Shown: positions 1-5,968 of the stretch, piece after piece
How the letters are laid out: every line of letters begins with the position of its first letter
Position numbering within the stretch: position 1 is the first letter of the stretch
Origin: Deltaproteobacteria bacterium
GTDB taxonomy: Bacteria; Desulfobacterota; GWC2-55-46; UBA9637
NCBI GenBank assembly: GCA_016234985.1
Contig: JACRNK010000007.1
Span: 1-6,451 of the forward strand
Direction: 5' to 3'
Length of the DNA: 6,451 nucleotides
Translations under genes and position numbers: made by a program
The notes under the pieces: generated by a model
What the model was told of the DNA's origin: nothing
Databases searched by the model: none
The model's input: only the letters and a program-made list of their open reading frames with translations

Positions 1-2
1 GC

Positions 3-143
3 TCTTTCATAAAGGCTGATGTAAAGAAACTCTGCGAAAGATTCCCGTTCACACCCCGTTCCCAAGCTCCGGCTTGGGAACGAGAAAAAATCCCCGCGCT
101 GAATAAGAGGGTGAGAGGGTCAAACCTTCAAAATTCATTTTAG
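3..143 (+). CDS. C-terminal fragment, possibly serine hydroxymethyltransferase (5' end outside window)
   Basis: An open frame runs in from the left edge and stops at TAG 141-143. Its first 16 visible residues end in VKKLCERFPF, which resembles the last helix of bacterial serine hydroxymethyltransferases (GlyA), whose C-termini commonly read V..L..(R/K)FP(L/I)Y. GlyA interconverts serine and glycine with tetrahydrofolate in the cytoplasm. After that point the frame runs through a perfect palindrome (57-82) and low-complexity intergenic sequence, giving a tail of about 30 residues (TPRSQAPAWERE and onward) unlike any GlyA end I know. I infer that the original stop codon was lost when the palindrome arrived. 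Only about 16 informative residues are visible, so the family call is tentative; the frame itself is certain. It could also be another enzyme with a similar terminal helix, or the tail could belong to a decaying gene. Confidence 0.4.
   Translation, partial: SFIKADVKKLCERFPFTPRSQAPAWEREKIPALNKRVRGSNLQNSF
57..82. repeat. REP-like palindrome, 11-bp perfect stem with 4-nt loop
   Basis: CGTTCCCAAGC (57-67) is matched exactly by GCTTGGGAACG (72-82) around the loop TCCG. From memory, palindromes of this type (GTTCCCAAGCT...GCTTGGGAAC) occur as dispersed repeats in many environmental bacteria and are usually grouped with REP sequences mobilised by RAYT (TnpA-REP) transposases. No RAYT gene is visible here. 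On the plus strand the stem is followed by an A-run, not a T-run, and on the minus strand the T-run precedes the stem. It is therefore not a canonical intrinsic terminator, although the stem could stabilise a 3' end. It lies inside the reading frame that ends at 143. Confidence 0.75.
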
Positions 144-235
144 AGGGGTAGAGGGTCAGGTCTTGCTTTTTGATGTTGTTTTATTCCCTCCTGTAAAGAG
201 CAATTCCGCTTGAATTAAGTAAACTGTCCCTCGAA

Positions 236-272
236 TTCCCATTTTTGAGAATTTATCAAAATTACATGGGAA
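236..272. repeat. Bulged inverted repeat in the nfeD upstream region
   Basis: TTCCCAT (236-242) pairs with ATGGGAA (266-272). Directly inside it, TTTTGA (243-248) pairs with TCAAAA (256-261), leaving a 4-nt bulge (262-265) and a 7-nt loop (249-255). That gives 13 paired bases in one structure. Neither strand has a T-run after the stem, so it is a poor terminator. It could be a decayed mobile-element end, an operator or an RNA fold. The rest of 144-340 holds no convincing gene. Confidence 0.4.
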
Positions 273-303
273 ATCAAGGAGTATTTGAGGTTGATAAGGA
301 AGG

Positions 304-332
304 TTGCAAAACAGAAGAATCCCTGATATAAA
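304..332 (+). promoter_or_regulatory. Predicted sigma70-type promoter for the nfeD-slipin operon
   Basis: TTGCAA (304-309, 4 of 6 matches to the -35 consensus) and TATAAA (327-332, 5 of 6 to the -10) are separated by 17 bp. Initiation would fall near 339, one or two bases before the ATG at 341. An in-frame TAA at 329-331 rules out an earlier start, and no Shine-Dalgarno sequence precedes the ATG. The geometry fits a leaderless mRNA. Assignment is by eye. Confidence 0.5.
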
Positions 333-340
333 TACACCGT

Positions 341-1609
341 ATGAAAAAACATCTGCTTTTATTATTATTTTTCATCTCTGTTTCGTCTTCTGCATTTGCC
401 GGCGAAATTCACTATCTCACGGTTGACGGCATAGTCAATCCTGTAATGTCGGAGTTTATTGTAAAAAGCATAGAGGATGCTGCGAAGAAAAATGCAGAGG
501 CGGTTGTGATTCAACTTGACACGCCAGGCGGTCTGGACTTATCCATGAGGGATATTGTTAAGGTCATGCTTTCTTCGGATGTTCCGATTATAGTTTATGT
601 TGCGCCTGCCGGCTCAAGGGCTGCGTCTGCCGGAGTGTTCATAACATACGCCGCGCACATTGCTGCAATGGCGCCCGGCACAAACATAGGCTCTGCGCAT
701 CCTGTGGCAATGGGCGGAGAAAAGATGGACGAGACCATGATGAAAAAGGTTGAAAATGACGCTGTCGCATATATCAAAGGCATTGCCGCAAAGAGGCACA
801 GAAATGCAGAGTGGGCTGAAAATGCCGTGCGGGAAAGCGTGAATGTGCCTGCTGAGGAAGCGTTGAAACTAAAGGTTATTGACTTGATTGCGCCTGACAA
901 AAAGGCATTGCTTGCGGCAATAGACGGCAAAAAGGTTGAGGTTGTTTCAGGACAAAGGGTTTTAAACACGGCAAAGGCTGATATTAAAGATATAGACATG
1001 GGGCTTCGGTATCGGATACTCAATGCCATAACCAATCCCAATGTGGCGTATATCCTGATGATGATCGGCCTCATAGGGCTTTATTTTGAGCTTTCCAATC
1101 CGGGGTTGATCCTACCCGGGGTTGTGGGCGCAATATCACTCGTGCTTGCATTTTATGCTTTTCAAACGCTTTCCGTAAATTATGCAGGACTGCTCCTCAT
1201 AGGTCTTGCCGCGCTTTTCTTTATCGCAGAGATAAAGGTTATGAGCTACGGCCTTCTGACAGTTGCGGGTATTATTGCGCTTACCCTCGGCTCTCTCATG
1301 CTATTTGAATCGCCGCTGCCGTTTATGAGGGTTTCGCTTTGGGTTATACTGCCAACTGTAATCAGCATCACCGTCATCTTTTTTGGCGCCATGTATTATG
1401 CCTTAAAGATAAGGCACAAAAAGCCCGTAAGCGGTGTAGAGGGATTGGTGGATGAGGTAGGCATCGCAAATACAGATATTGCAAAGGAGGGAAAGGTTTT
1501 TATTGACGGCGAATACTGGGATGCATGGAGCGATGAACCCATAAAGGCAGGGGAGAAGGTGAAGGTGTTAGAGGTAACAGGATTAAAGTTGAAGGTAGCA
1601 AAAATATAA
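341..1609 (+). CDS. NfeD-family membrane-bound ClpP-class serine protease (stomatin operon partner)
   Basis: Long NfeD (NfeD1b/STOPP) protein, 422 aa, expected in the cytoplasmic membrane with its protease domain outside the cytoplasm. Residues 1-20 form a signal peptide (MKK, Leu/Phe core, AFA before Gly21). Residues 22-205 are a ClpP/crotonase-fold protease. Its LDTPGG segment (59-64), the nucleophile Ser96 in AASAG and Lys146 in AYIKG match the Ser-Lys dyad of the archaeal homologue PH1510 (Ser97/Lys138). About four or five membrane segments follow between roughly 233 and 356. A C-terminal NfeD OB-fold (about 362-422) carries [12 protein letters not shown]...I..GEKV.V. The family cleaves the C-terminal hydrophobic region of partner stomatins, and such a stomatin is encoded 17 bp downstream, so the two surely share an operon. 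The ATG at 341 is the only sensible start because an in-frame stop lies at 329-331. It lacks a Shine-Dalgarno and may be read from a leaderless transcript. All domains look intact. Confidence 0.93.
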   Translation: MKKHLLLLLFFISVSSSAFAGEIHYLTVDGIVNPVMSEFIVKSIEDAAKKNAEAVVIQLDTPGGLDLSMRDIVKVMLSSDVPIIVYVAPAGSRAASAGVFITYAAHIAAMAPGTNIGSAHPVAMGGEKMDETMMKKVENDAVAYIKGIAAKRHRNAEWAENAVRESVNVPAEEALKLKVIDLIAPDKKALLAAIDGKKVEVVSGQRVLNTAKADIKDIDMGLRYRILNAITNPNVAYILMMIGLIGLYFELSNPGLILPGVVGAISLVLAFYAFQTLSVNYAGLLLIGLAALFFIAEIKVMSYGLLTVAGIIALTLGSLMLFESPLPFMRVSLWVILPTVISITVIFFGAMYYALKIRHKKPVSGVEGLVDEVGIANTDIAKEGKVFIDGEYWDAWSDEPIKAGEKVKVLEVTGLKLKVAKI

Positions 1610-1626
1610 TTAAAAAAGGAGGTTTT

Positions 1627-2382
1627 ATGATTCTTGGAATCGGCACAGGGACATTGATTTTAATCGGCATAGGTATTTTTATAATTGCCAATGCCGTAAA
1701 CATTCTTCCTGAGTATGAGAGAGGCGTAGTATTTTTCCTCGGAAGATACCAGAAGGTAAAAGGGCCGGGGCTTGTCCTGATATTTCCCGGCATCCAGAAG
1801 ATGATAAGGATAAGTTTGAGAACGGTCACATTGGATGTCCCGCCTCAGGATGTAATTACGAGGGATAATGTTACCATCAAGGTAAATGCAGTCATATATT
1901 TCAGGGTTATGGCCCCTGAAAAGGCTATAATAGCAGTTGAAAACTATCTCTATGCAACATCCCAGCTTGCGCAGACAACCTTGCGAAGCGTATGCGGCCA
2001 GGGAGAGATGGATGAACTACTTTCGGCAAGGGAAAAGATAAATAAGCAGCTTCAAGAGATTTTGGATAGGCAGACAGAGCCGTGGGGCATTAAGGTTAGT
2101 CTGGTAGAGTTGAAGGGAATAGACCTGCCGGATGAGATGAAGAGGGCGATGGCAAAGCAGGCAGAGGCAGAGCGTGAAAAGAGGGCAAAGCTTTTGCATG
2201 CAGAGGGCGAATTCAACGCAGCGCAGAAGATAGTTGATGCCGCAAATCTGGTGAGCCAAAACCCCACAGCCCTGCAGCTTCGCTATCTCCAGACATTGAC
2301 GGAGATTGCAACGGAGAAAAATTCAACCATTATATTTCCGTTGCCCATTGATTTGATAAGTATGTTTATGAAGGGGAAGTAG
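1627..2382 (+). CDS. Slipin / stomatin-like SPFH (band 7) membrane protein
   Basis: 251 aa, matching prokaryotic slipins. Residues 2-22 are an N-terminal membrane anchor. The SPFH domain follows (about 25-190), with [13 protein letters not shown] (29-41), [11 protein letters not shown] (46-56), [14 protein letters not shown] (69-82) and the helical [11 protein letters not shown] coiled-coil segment (178-188). Slipins oligomerise on the inner face of the membrane as scaffolds for proteases or channels. The C-terminus carries a hydrophobic stretch after Asn232 (STIIFPLP, 233-240), corresponding to the site cleaved in Pyrococcus stomatin PH1511 by its NfeD partner; here that partner is the gene immediately upstream. 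AGGAGG at 1617-1622 lies 4 nt before the ATG, a strong but slightly close ribosome site. The stop codon is 5 bp from the stop of the convergent E1-beta gene, with no hairpin terminator between. HflK/HflC and QmcA are less likely because of the short length and the NfeD neighbour. Confidence 0.93.
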   Translation: MILGIGTGTLILIGIGIFIIANAVNILPEYERGVVFFLGRYQKVKGPGLVLIFPGIQKMIRISLRTVTLDVPPQDVITRDNVTIKVNAVIYFRVMAPEKAIIAVENYLYATSQLAQTTLRSVCGQGEMDELLSAREKINKQLQEILDRQTEPWGIKVSLVELKGIDLPDEMKRAMAKQAEAEREKRAKLLHAEGEFNAAQKIVDAANLVSQNPTALQLRYLQTLTEIATEKNSTIIFPLPIDLISMFMKGK

Positions 2383-2387
2383 GTTTT

Positions 2388-3347
2388 TTAATATTCCATT
2401 ACCTTCTTCAATGCCTTCACAATCTTTTCTTTTGAAGGCGCATAATAATCTTCGAGTTTGGCCATCGGGATTACGGCGTCAAGGCCGGTAACTCTGATAA
2501 TGGGCGCTTTAAGATTGAGCATCGCATCCTCTGCGGTGAATGCGGACAGTTCTGCGCCGAAGCCGCAGTTTCGCGTGGCCTCATGGACAATAACAACCCT
2601 GCCTGTTTTTTTAACCGAATTTAAAATTGTTTCTTCGTCGTAGGGTCTTAATGTCATTAAATCAATTACCTCTGCGTCAAAACCTTCAATGCTCTCCAAA
2701 ACCCTGTGCAGCATACTCCCCCAGGCAATGACCGTGATATCTTTCCCCTCCTGCACAATCCGCGCCTTTCCGAGCGGAACCGTATAATCATTTTCCGGGA
2801 CTTCTTCTTTGATTAGCCGATATAATCTTGTGGGTTCAAGGAATACGACCGGATCGGGATCTCTTATAGCTGATATTAAAAGGCCCTTTGCATTATACGG
2901 AGAACTCGGCACGACAACCTTTATTCCCGGCATGTGGCAGAATAATGCCTCAGTGGATTCCGAGTGGAGTTCAGGAGGTTTTATGCCGAGGCCGTAAGGC
3001 GTTCGTATCACCAGCGGGCAGGTGAAGCGTCCGCGCGAGCGGGAGCGGATGCGTGAGGCATGAGAAAATATCTGTTCGATGCAGGCATAGATAAATCCCA
3101 TAAACTGTATCTCGGCAACGGGCTTGAGTCCGTAAACCGCCATGCCAACGGCAACCCCTGCAATGCCTGATTCGGCAAGGGGAGCGTCAAAGACCTGGTT
3201 GGGAAATTTTTCCATAAGGCCCTCGGATATTCTGAAGACCCCGCCGTCTTTGCCCACATCTTCGCCGATAAGCACGACATCTTTGTCCCGCTCCATCTCT
3301 TGCTTTAAGGCAAGGTTTATTGCCTGAACCATGTTTATGCGCGCCAT
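2388..3347 (-). CDS. pdhB: Pyruvate/2-oxoacid (or acetoin) dehydrogenase E1 component, beta subunit
   Basis: 319 aa, full length for the E1-beta family (about 325). With E1-alpha it forms the alpha2beta2 TPP enzyme that decarboxylates a 2-oxoacid and passes the acyl group to lipoyl-E2. The N-terminal pyrimidine-binding domain has VLIGEDVG (25-32), the cofactor-activating Glu59 in PLAESGIAGVAVGMA (56-70), and VIRTPYG (113-119) followed by ELHSES (126-131), the His128 loop. The C-terminal transketolase domain has VIDLMTLRPYDEE (227-239) and VVIVHEATRNCGFGAEL (251-267). The segment before RTPYG (SRIRSRSRGRF, 98-108) is unusually rich in arginine and serine for the family. The ATG overlaps the TAA of the upstream alpha gene by one base, so translation is probably coupled; AAGGA lies about 9 nt upstream. 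Sequence alone cannot separate pyruvate, acetoin and branched-chain substrates. No E2 or E3 gene follows, because the next gene is convergent. Confidence 0.9.
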   Translation of the reverse strand: MARINMVQAINLALKQEMERDKDVVLIGEDVGKDGGVFRISEGLMEKFPNQVFDAPLAESGIAGVAVGMAVYGLKPVAEIQFMGFIYACIEQIFSHASRIRSRSRGRFTCPLVIRTPYGLGIKPPELHSESTEALFCHMPGIKVVVPSSPYNAKGLLISAIRDPDPVVFLEPTRLYRLIKEEVPENDYTVPLGKARIVQEGKDITVIAWGSMLHRVLESIEGFDAEVIDLMTLRPYDEETILNSVKKTGRVVIVHEATRNCGFGAELSAFTAEDAMLNLKAPIIRVTGLDAVIPMAKLEDYYAPSKEKIVKALKKVMEY

Positions 3348-4396
3348 TATTCCAATTCCTTCTTCTGCCTCTGCGTCAATGCGCTGTAGGTAAAATTGAT
3401 GATATCGTTCGGCTCCGGCATTGCCGCGGATTCGTGCTTCTTTATCTCACTGTCAACAAAATCAGTCACCTTCTTTTTTACCTCATCTTCATACTGCTGC
3501 GTCCACAGCCCTTTTCTTTCCATATACAATTTGAGTCTCAAAAGCGGGTCCCGCGCCTTCCACTTTTCCACATCATCTTTTGAGCGATACCGCGAAGCGT
3601 CGTCGGCTGTGGTGTGATCGCCCATGCGGTAGGTGAAACATTCTATCAAAGTCGGCCCGCCTCCCGTGCGCGCCTTTACCAGCGCATCCTTCGTAGCTTT
3701 ATAAACCGCGAATACATCATTGCCGTCAACCTGAATCCCCTCAAAGCCGTAAGAATACGCCTTTTGCGCGATTGTTTTCGCTGCTGTCTGTTTCTCGCGG
3801 GGAAGCGATATGGCCCACTGATTATTCTGGCAGATAAATACCACAGGAAGCCTGTGCACGCCTGCGATATTAAGGCTTTCGTGAAAATCGCCCTTTGATG
3901 AGCCGCCGTCGCCAAAATATGCCACTGTTGCTGTCCTGTGTCCTTTTATTTTTGAGGCAAAGGCTGCGCCAACAGCATGTGGCGGATGCGTGCCTACAGG
4001 AACAGAGACTGGAAATATATTTAAATCATCCGGCGTCCTCATGCCCCGCTCATCGCCTGTCCAGTATTGAAAGAGCATCCAGATTGGATAGCCTAATGTA
4101 ATATAAACACCCATCTCCCTGAATGACGGAAACACCCAGTCTGTTTTTTCCAACGCATAGGCGCTGCCTATCTGCGACGCCTCCTGGCCGAGGATGGATG
4201 CGTATGTTCCAAGCCTCCCCTCGGCGTGAAGCTGCAATGCGCGCTGGTCAAACTGCCTTGAAAGGATAAGGAGTTCAAATAATTTTTTAAGGTCGCTGTC
4301 GGAAAGGGTGGGCAGGAGGCCTGTGTCTGCATTGCCCTTTTCATCCAGTATCTGAAGGCGCTTTACTTCAAATTTTTCCACAATATTCTCCGGCAT
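3347..4396 (-). CDS. pdhA: Pyruvate/2-oxoacid (or acetoin) dehydrogenase E1 component, alpha subunit
   Basis: 349 aa from the ATG at 4396. It binds TPP and, with the beta subunit, catalyses decarboxylation and reductive acylation of lipoyl-E2. The TPP/Mg motif runs from GDGGSSKGD (162-170) to QNNQWAIS (190-197). It also has the GQEASQ segment (70-75), VGTHPPHAVGAA (134-145) and the loop YRMGDHTTADDASRYRS (256-272) that carries the active-site His261 and in eukaryotes holds the phosphorylation sites. The N-terminal pattern (QILDEKGN, LLPTLSD) resembles Gram-positive PdhA and branched-chain E1-alpha. A TTG in frame at 4435 would add 13 residues, but that TTG lies inside the predicted -35 box and has no ribosome site. 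The ATG at 4396 also lacks a Shine-Dalgarno and lies about 4 nt after the predicted transcription start, so a leaderless message is likely. It is first in a two-gene operon with pdhB, overlapping by one base. Confidence 0.9.
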   Translation of the reverse strand: MPENIVEKFEVKRLQILDEKGNADTGLLPTLSDSDLKKLFELLILSRQFDQRALQLHAEGRLGTYASILGQEASQIGSAYALEKTDWVFPSFREMGVYITLGYPIWMLFQYWTGDERGMRTPDDLNIFPVSVPVGTHPPHAVGAAFASKIKGHRTATVAYFGDGGSSKGDFHESLNIAGVHRLPVVFICQNNQWAISLPREKQTAAKTIAQKAYSYGFEGIQVDGNDVFAVYKATKDALVKARTGGGPTLIECFTYRMGDHTTADDASRYRSKDDVEKWKARDPLLRLKLYMERKGLWTQQYEDEVKKKVTDFVDSEIKKHESAAMPEPNDIINFTYSALTQRQKKELE

Positions 4397-4406
4397 ATTG
4401 AGGCGA

Positions 4407-4435
4407 AGTTTAGCACACGGGGTGTATGTAGTCAA
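4407..4435 (-). promoter_or_regulatory. Predicted promoter for the E1 alpha-beta operon
   Basis: On the minus strand TTGACT (4435-4430, 5 of 6 to -35 consensus) is followed after exactly 17 bp by TAAACT (4412-4407, 4 of 6 to -10), which is preceded by TGC as in an extended -10. Initiation would fall near 4400, about four bases before the ATG at 4396. The -35 box lies in one arm of the palindrome 4431-4443. Identified by eye. Confidence 0.5.
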
Positions 4436-4443
4436 TCATTGAC
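4431..4443. promoter_or_regulatory. Candidate shared operator: 13-bp palindrome between divergent promoters
   Basis: GTCAAT-C-ATTGAC is a perfect inverted repeat with 6-bp arms. Its left arm contains most of the -35 box of the leftward E1 promoter and its right arm most of the -35 box of the rightward sod promoter. A dimeric regulator bound here would touch both. The symmetry could also arise simply because two consensus-like TTGAC boxes point away from each other. No regulator gene is in the window, and I do not recognise the motif as the site of a known family. Confidence 0.4.
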
Positions 4444-4466
4444 AAATTATTTTTCTCTGCTATTAC
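4439..4466 (+). promoter_or_regulatory. Predicted promoter for the superoxide dismutase gene
   Basis: TTGACA (4439-4444, perfect -35) and TATTAC (4461-4466, 4 of 6 to -10) are 16 bp apart. TGC precedes the -10, giving an extended -10 element. Initiation near 4473 would give a leader of about 27 nt that contains the strong ribosome site at 4486-4490. Confidence 0.55.
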
Positions 4467-4485
4467 TTAACTATCAAACCAAAAA

Positions 4486-4490
4486 GGAGG
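4486..4490 (+). promoter_or_regulatory. Ribosome binding site that decides the sod start
   Basis: GGAGG, preceded by a run of A, lies 9 nt before the ATG at 4500, a standard distance. The in-frame TTG at 4494 is only 3 nt away, which is too close, so the ATG is preferred. Confidence 0.75.
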
Positions 4491-4499
4491 TGTTTGGCA

Positions 4500-5120
4500 A
4501 TGGCGCATCAACCAAGAAAATTTAATATCAAGGGACTGGATGGAATATCTGACAATCAGATATCCCAGCATATGGACATACTCTATGCGGGATATGTGAA
4601 CAAACTCAACGAGGTTGAGGAAAGGCTCAAGACGGTTGACAGAAGCAAGGCAAATCAGGTTTTCAGCGATTTCAGGGCATTAAAATCGGACGAGACATTC
4701 GCCCTGAACGGCGTGATTCTGCATGAATTGTATTTTGAAAATCTAAGCGCAAAAGGCGAGAAAAAGGCCTCCGGCAAACTTGCCGACGCAATTGCGCGGG
4801 ATTTCGGTTCTTTTGAAAAATGGCAAGAGGACTTCAAAGCATGCGGCATGGCTGCAAGGGGATGGGTGATTCTCGGACACTGTTTTTATGACGGGAAACT
4901 GCACAATTATTGCCTTGACACCCATAATTTCAATGTCCCTTCCTGTGTTACGCCTGTGCTTGTGATGGATGTATATGAGCATGCGTATGTAATAGACTAC
5001 GGCGTGAAAAGGCCGCCCTATATTGACGCCTTTATGAAGAATATTGACTGGTCAGTCTGCCAGAAACGGCTTGCCGGCATAGAGGGCGGAAAAAACATAA
5101 TGCAGATGGCGGCAAGCTAA
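4500..5120 (+). CDS. Divergent Fe/Mn-family superoxide dismutase
   Basis: 206 aa, a usual length, cytoplasmic (no signal peptide). It should convert superoxide to oxygen and hydrogen peroxide at a single Fe or Mn. By alignment to E. coli SodA, the four metal ligands are all present: His24 (for His26), His75 (His81), Asp157 and His161 (MDVYEHAY, 156-163; Asp167 and His171). Gateway Tyr32 (Tyr34) and the dimer-bridge Glu160 are kept. Several second-shell positions differ: His30 is replaced by Leu28, the Trp of the WEHAY motif by Tyr159, and the segment holding the metal-tuning Gln/His reads DTHNFN (140-145) with no Gln. The residue two before the Asp ligand is Val155. Metal preference therefore cannot be assigned by the usual Mn versus Fe rule. 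Five Cys are present. The gene is divergent from the E1 operon and its stop is 1 bp from that of hisF. Confidence 0.88.
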   Translation: MAHQPRKFNIKGLDGISDNQISQHMDILYAGYVNKLNEVEERLKTVDRSKANQVFSDFRALKSDETFALNGVILHELYFENLSAKGEKKASGKLADAIARDFGSFEKWQEDFKACGMAARGWVILGHCFYDGKLHNYCLDTHNFNVPSCVTPVLVMDVYEHAYVIDYGVKRPPYIDAFMKNIDWSVCQKRLAGIEGGKNIMQMAAS

Positions 5121-5121
5121 T

Positions 5122-5958
5122 TTACTTAATCCTTACATTGATCCCCTTTTCTTTGAGAAACTTCTTTGCCTGCGGGATTGTGAATTCGCCAAAGTGGAAT
5201 ATTGAGGCTGCCAGCACGGCATCTGCTTTGCCCTCTTTAAATGCAAGATAAAGATGCTCCAACTGCCCTGCGCCGCCTGATGCGATTACCGGTATCGAGA
5301 CGGCTTGGGAGACGGCACAGGTTAAGTCAAGGTCATAGCCTTGTTTTGTGCCGTCTCTATCCATACTGGTGAGAAGTATTTCTCCGGCGCCAAGTCCTTC
5401 CATTTTTTTAGCCCAAAGAACTGCATCAATACCCCTGTTTTTTCTCCCGCCATGAGTATAAACATCCCATGCGGGCACAAGGGCAGCCTGGTCAGGTGTA
5501 TAATATTTGAAACTTTCTCCCATATTGTTTGTATCTGCCATGTCCCACTTGGACTCCCTTTTTTTGGCATCGATAGCGACTACTATACACTGGCTCCCGA
5601 ACCTTTCGGAAGCCCTTTTTACAAACTCCGGGTCTTCTACGGCTGCGGTATTGATTGACACCTTGTCAGCGCCTGCCCGAAGCAGCTCCTTTATGTCATC
5701 CAATGTTTTTATGCCGCCGCCGACTGTCAAGGGCATGGATACCTCTGCCGCTGTTCTTTCCACGATATCAATGATAATATTTCTTTTTTCATGTGATGCG
5801 GTTATGTCCAGATAGACAAGCTCGTCAGCCCCTTGTTCTTCATATGCCTTGGCGCATTCCACGGGGTCTCCGGCGTCTCTTAGTTGAACAAAACTGATGC
5901 CTTTAACAACACGGCCGTCTTTTACATCGAGGCATGGAATAATACGTTTGGTAAGCAT
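5122..5958 (-). CDS. hisF: Imidazole glycerol phosphate synthase, cyclase subunit HisF, with an inserted loop
   Basis: 278 aa (beta/alpha)8 barrel. HisF uses ammonia delivered by HisH to convert PRFAR to imidazole glycerol phosphate and AICAR, linking histidine and purine synthesis. Catalytic Asp11 ([14 protein letters not shown], 7-20) and Asp130 (VVAIDAK, 126-132) are in place. Also present are the phosphate-binding TVGGGI (78-83), [15 protein letters not shown] (195-209) and ASGGAG (226-231). Typical HisF is about 252-258 aa; the extra length lies in the loop after Asp130, roughly residues 134-161, before the expected W(D/E)V(Y/F)THGG. The insert is in frame and hydrophilic. No hisH, hisA or hisI is adjacent in the window. 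The start lies 10 nt after the 5969-6046 inverted repeat and has no Shine-Dalgarno sequence, so expression may depend on read-through from ssb or on elements within the repeat. Confidence 0.95.
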   Translation of the reverse strand: MLTKRIIPCLDVKDGRVVKGISFVQLRDAGDPVECAKAYEEQGADELVYLDITASHEKRNIIIDIVERTAAEVSMPLTVGGGIKTLDDIKELLRAGADKVSINTAAVEDPEFVKRASERFGSQCIVVAIDAKKRESKWDMADTNNMGESFKYYTPDQAALVPAWDVYTHGGRKNRGIDAVLWAKKMEGLGAGEILLTSMDRDGTKQGYDLDLTCAVSQAVSIPVIASGGAGQLEHLYLAFKEGKADAVLAASIFHFGEFTIPQAKKFLKEKGINVRIK

Positions 5959-5968
5959 GGGTAAAAGG

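Noticed and set aside
57..90. Intrinsic terminator at the 57-82 palindrome
   Set aside because: The stem is strong but is followed by an A-run on the plus strand, and on the minus strand the T-run lies before the stem.
109..159. Two near-identical copies of GGGT(G)AGAGGGTCA (109-122 and 146-158)
   Set aside because: There are only two short copies with irregular context. This is not enough to call a repeat array or attachment site.
266..331. 21-codon frame beginning MGNQGVFEVDKEG
   Set aside because: It has no ribosome site, is very short and its end overlaps the nfeD promoter; at most it is a decayed remnant.
595..1074. 159-residue open frame on the minus strand opposite nfeD
   Set aside because: It is antisense to the conserved protease and membrane domains, has no recognisable protein pattern, and has no ribosome site of its own.
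2413..2439. GCCTTCA / TGAAGGC inverted repeat near the pdhB 3' end
   Set aside because: It is a 7-bp stem with a 13-nt loop inside conserved coding sequence and no adjacent T-run in the direction of transcription.
4436..4499. TTG at 4494 as the sod start
   Set aside because: It sits 3 nt from the GGAGG, while the ATG at 4500 is at a normal 9-nt distance.
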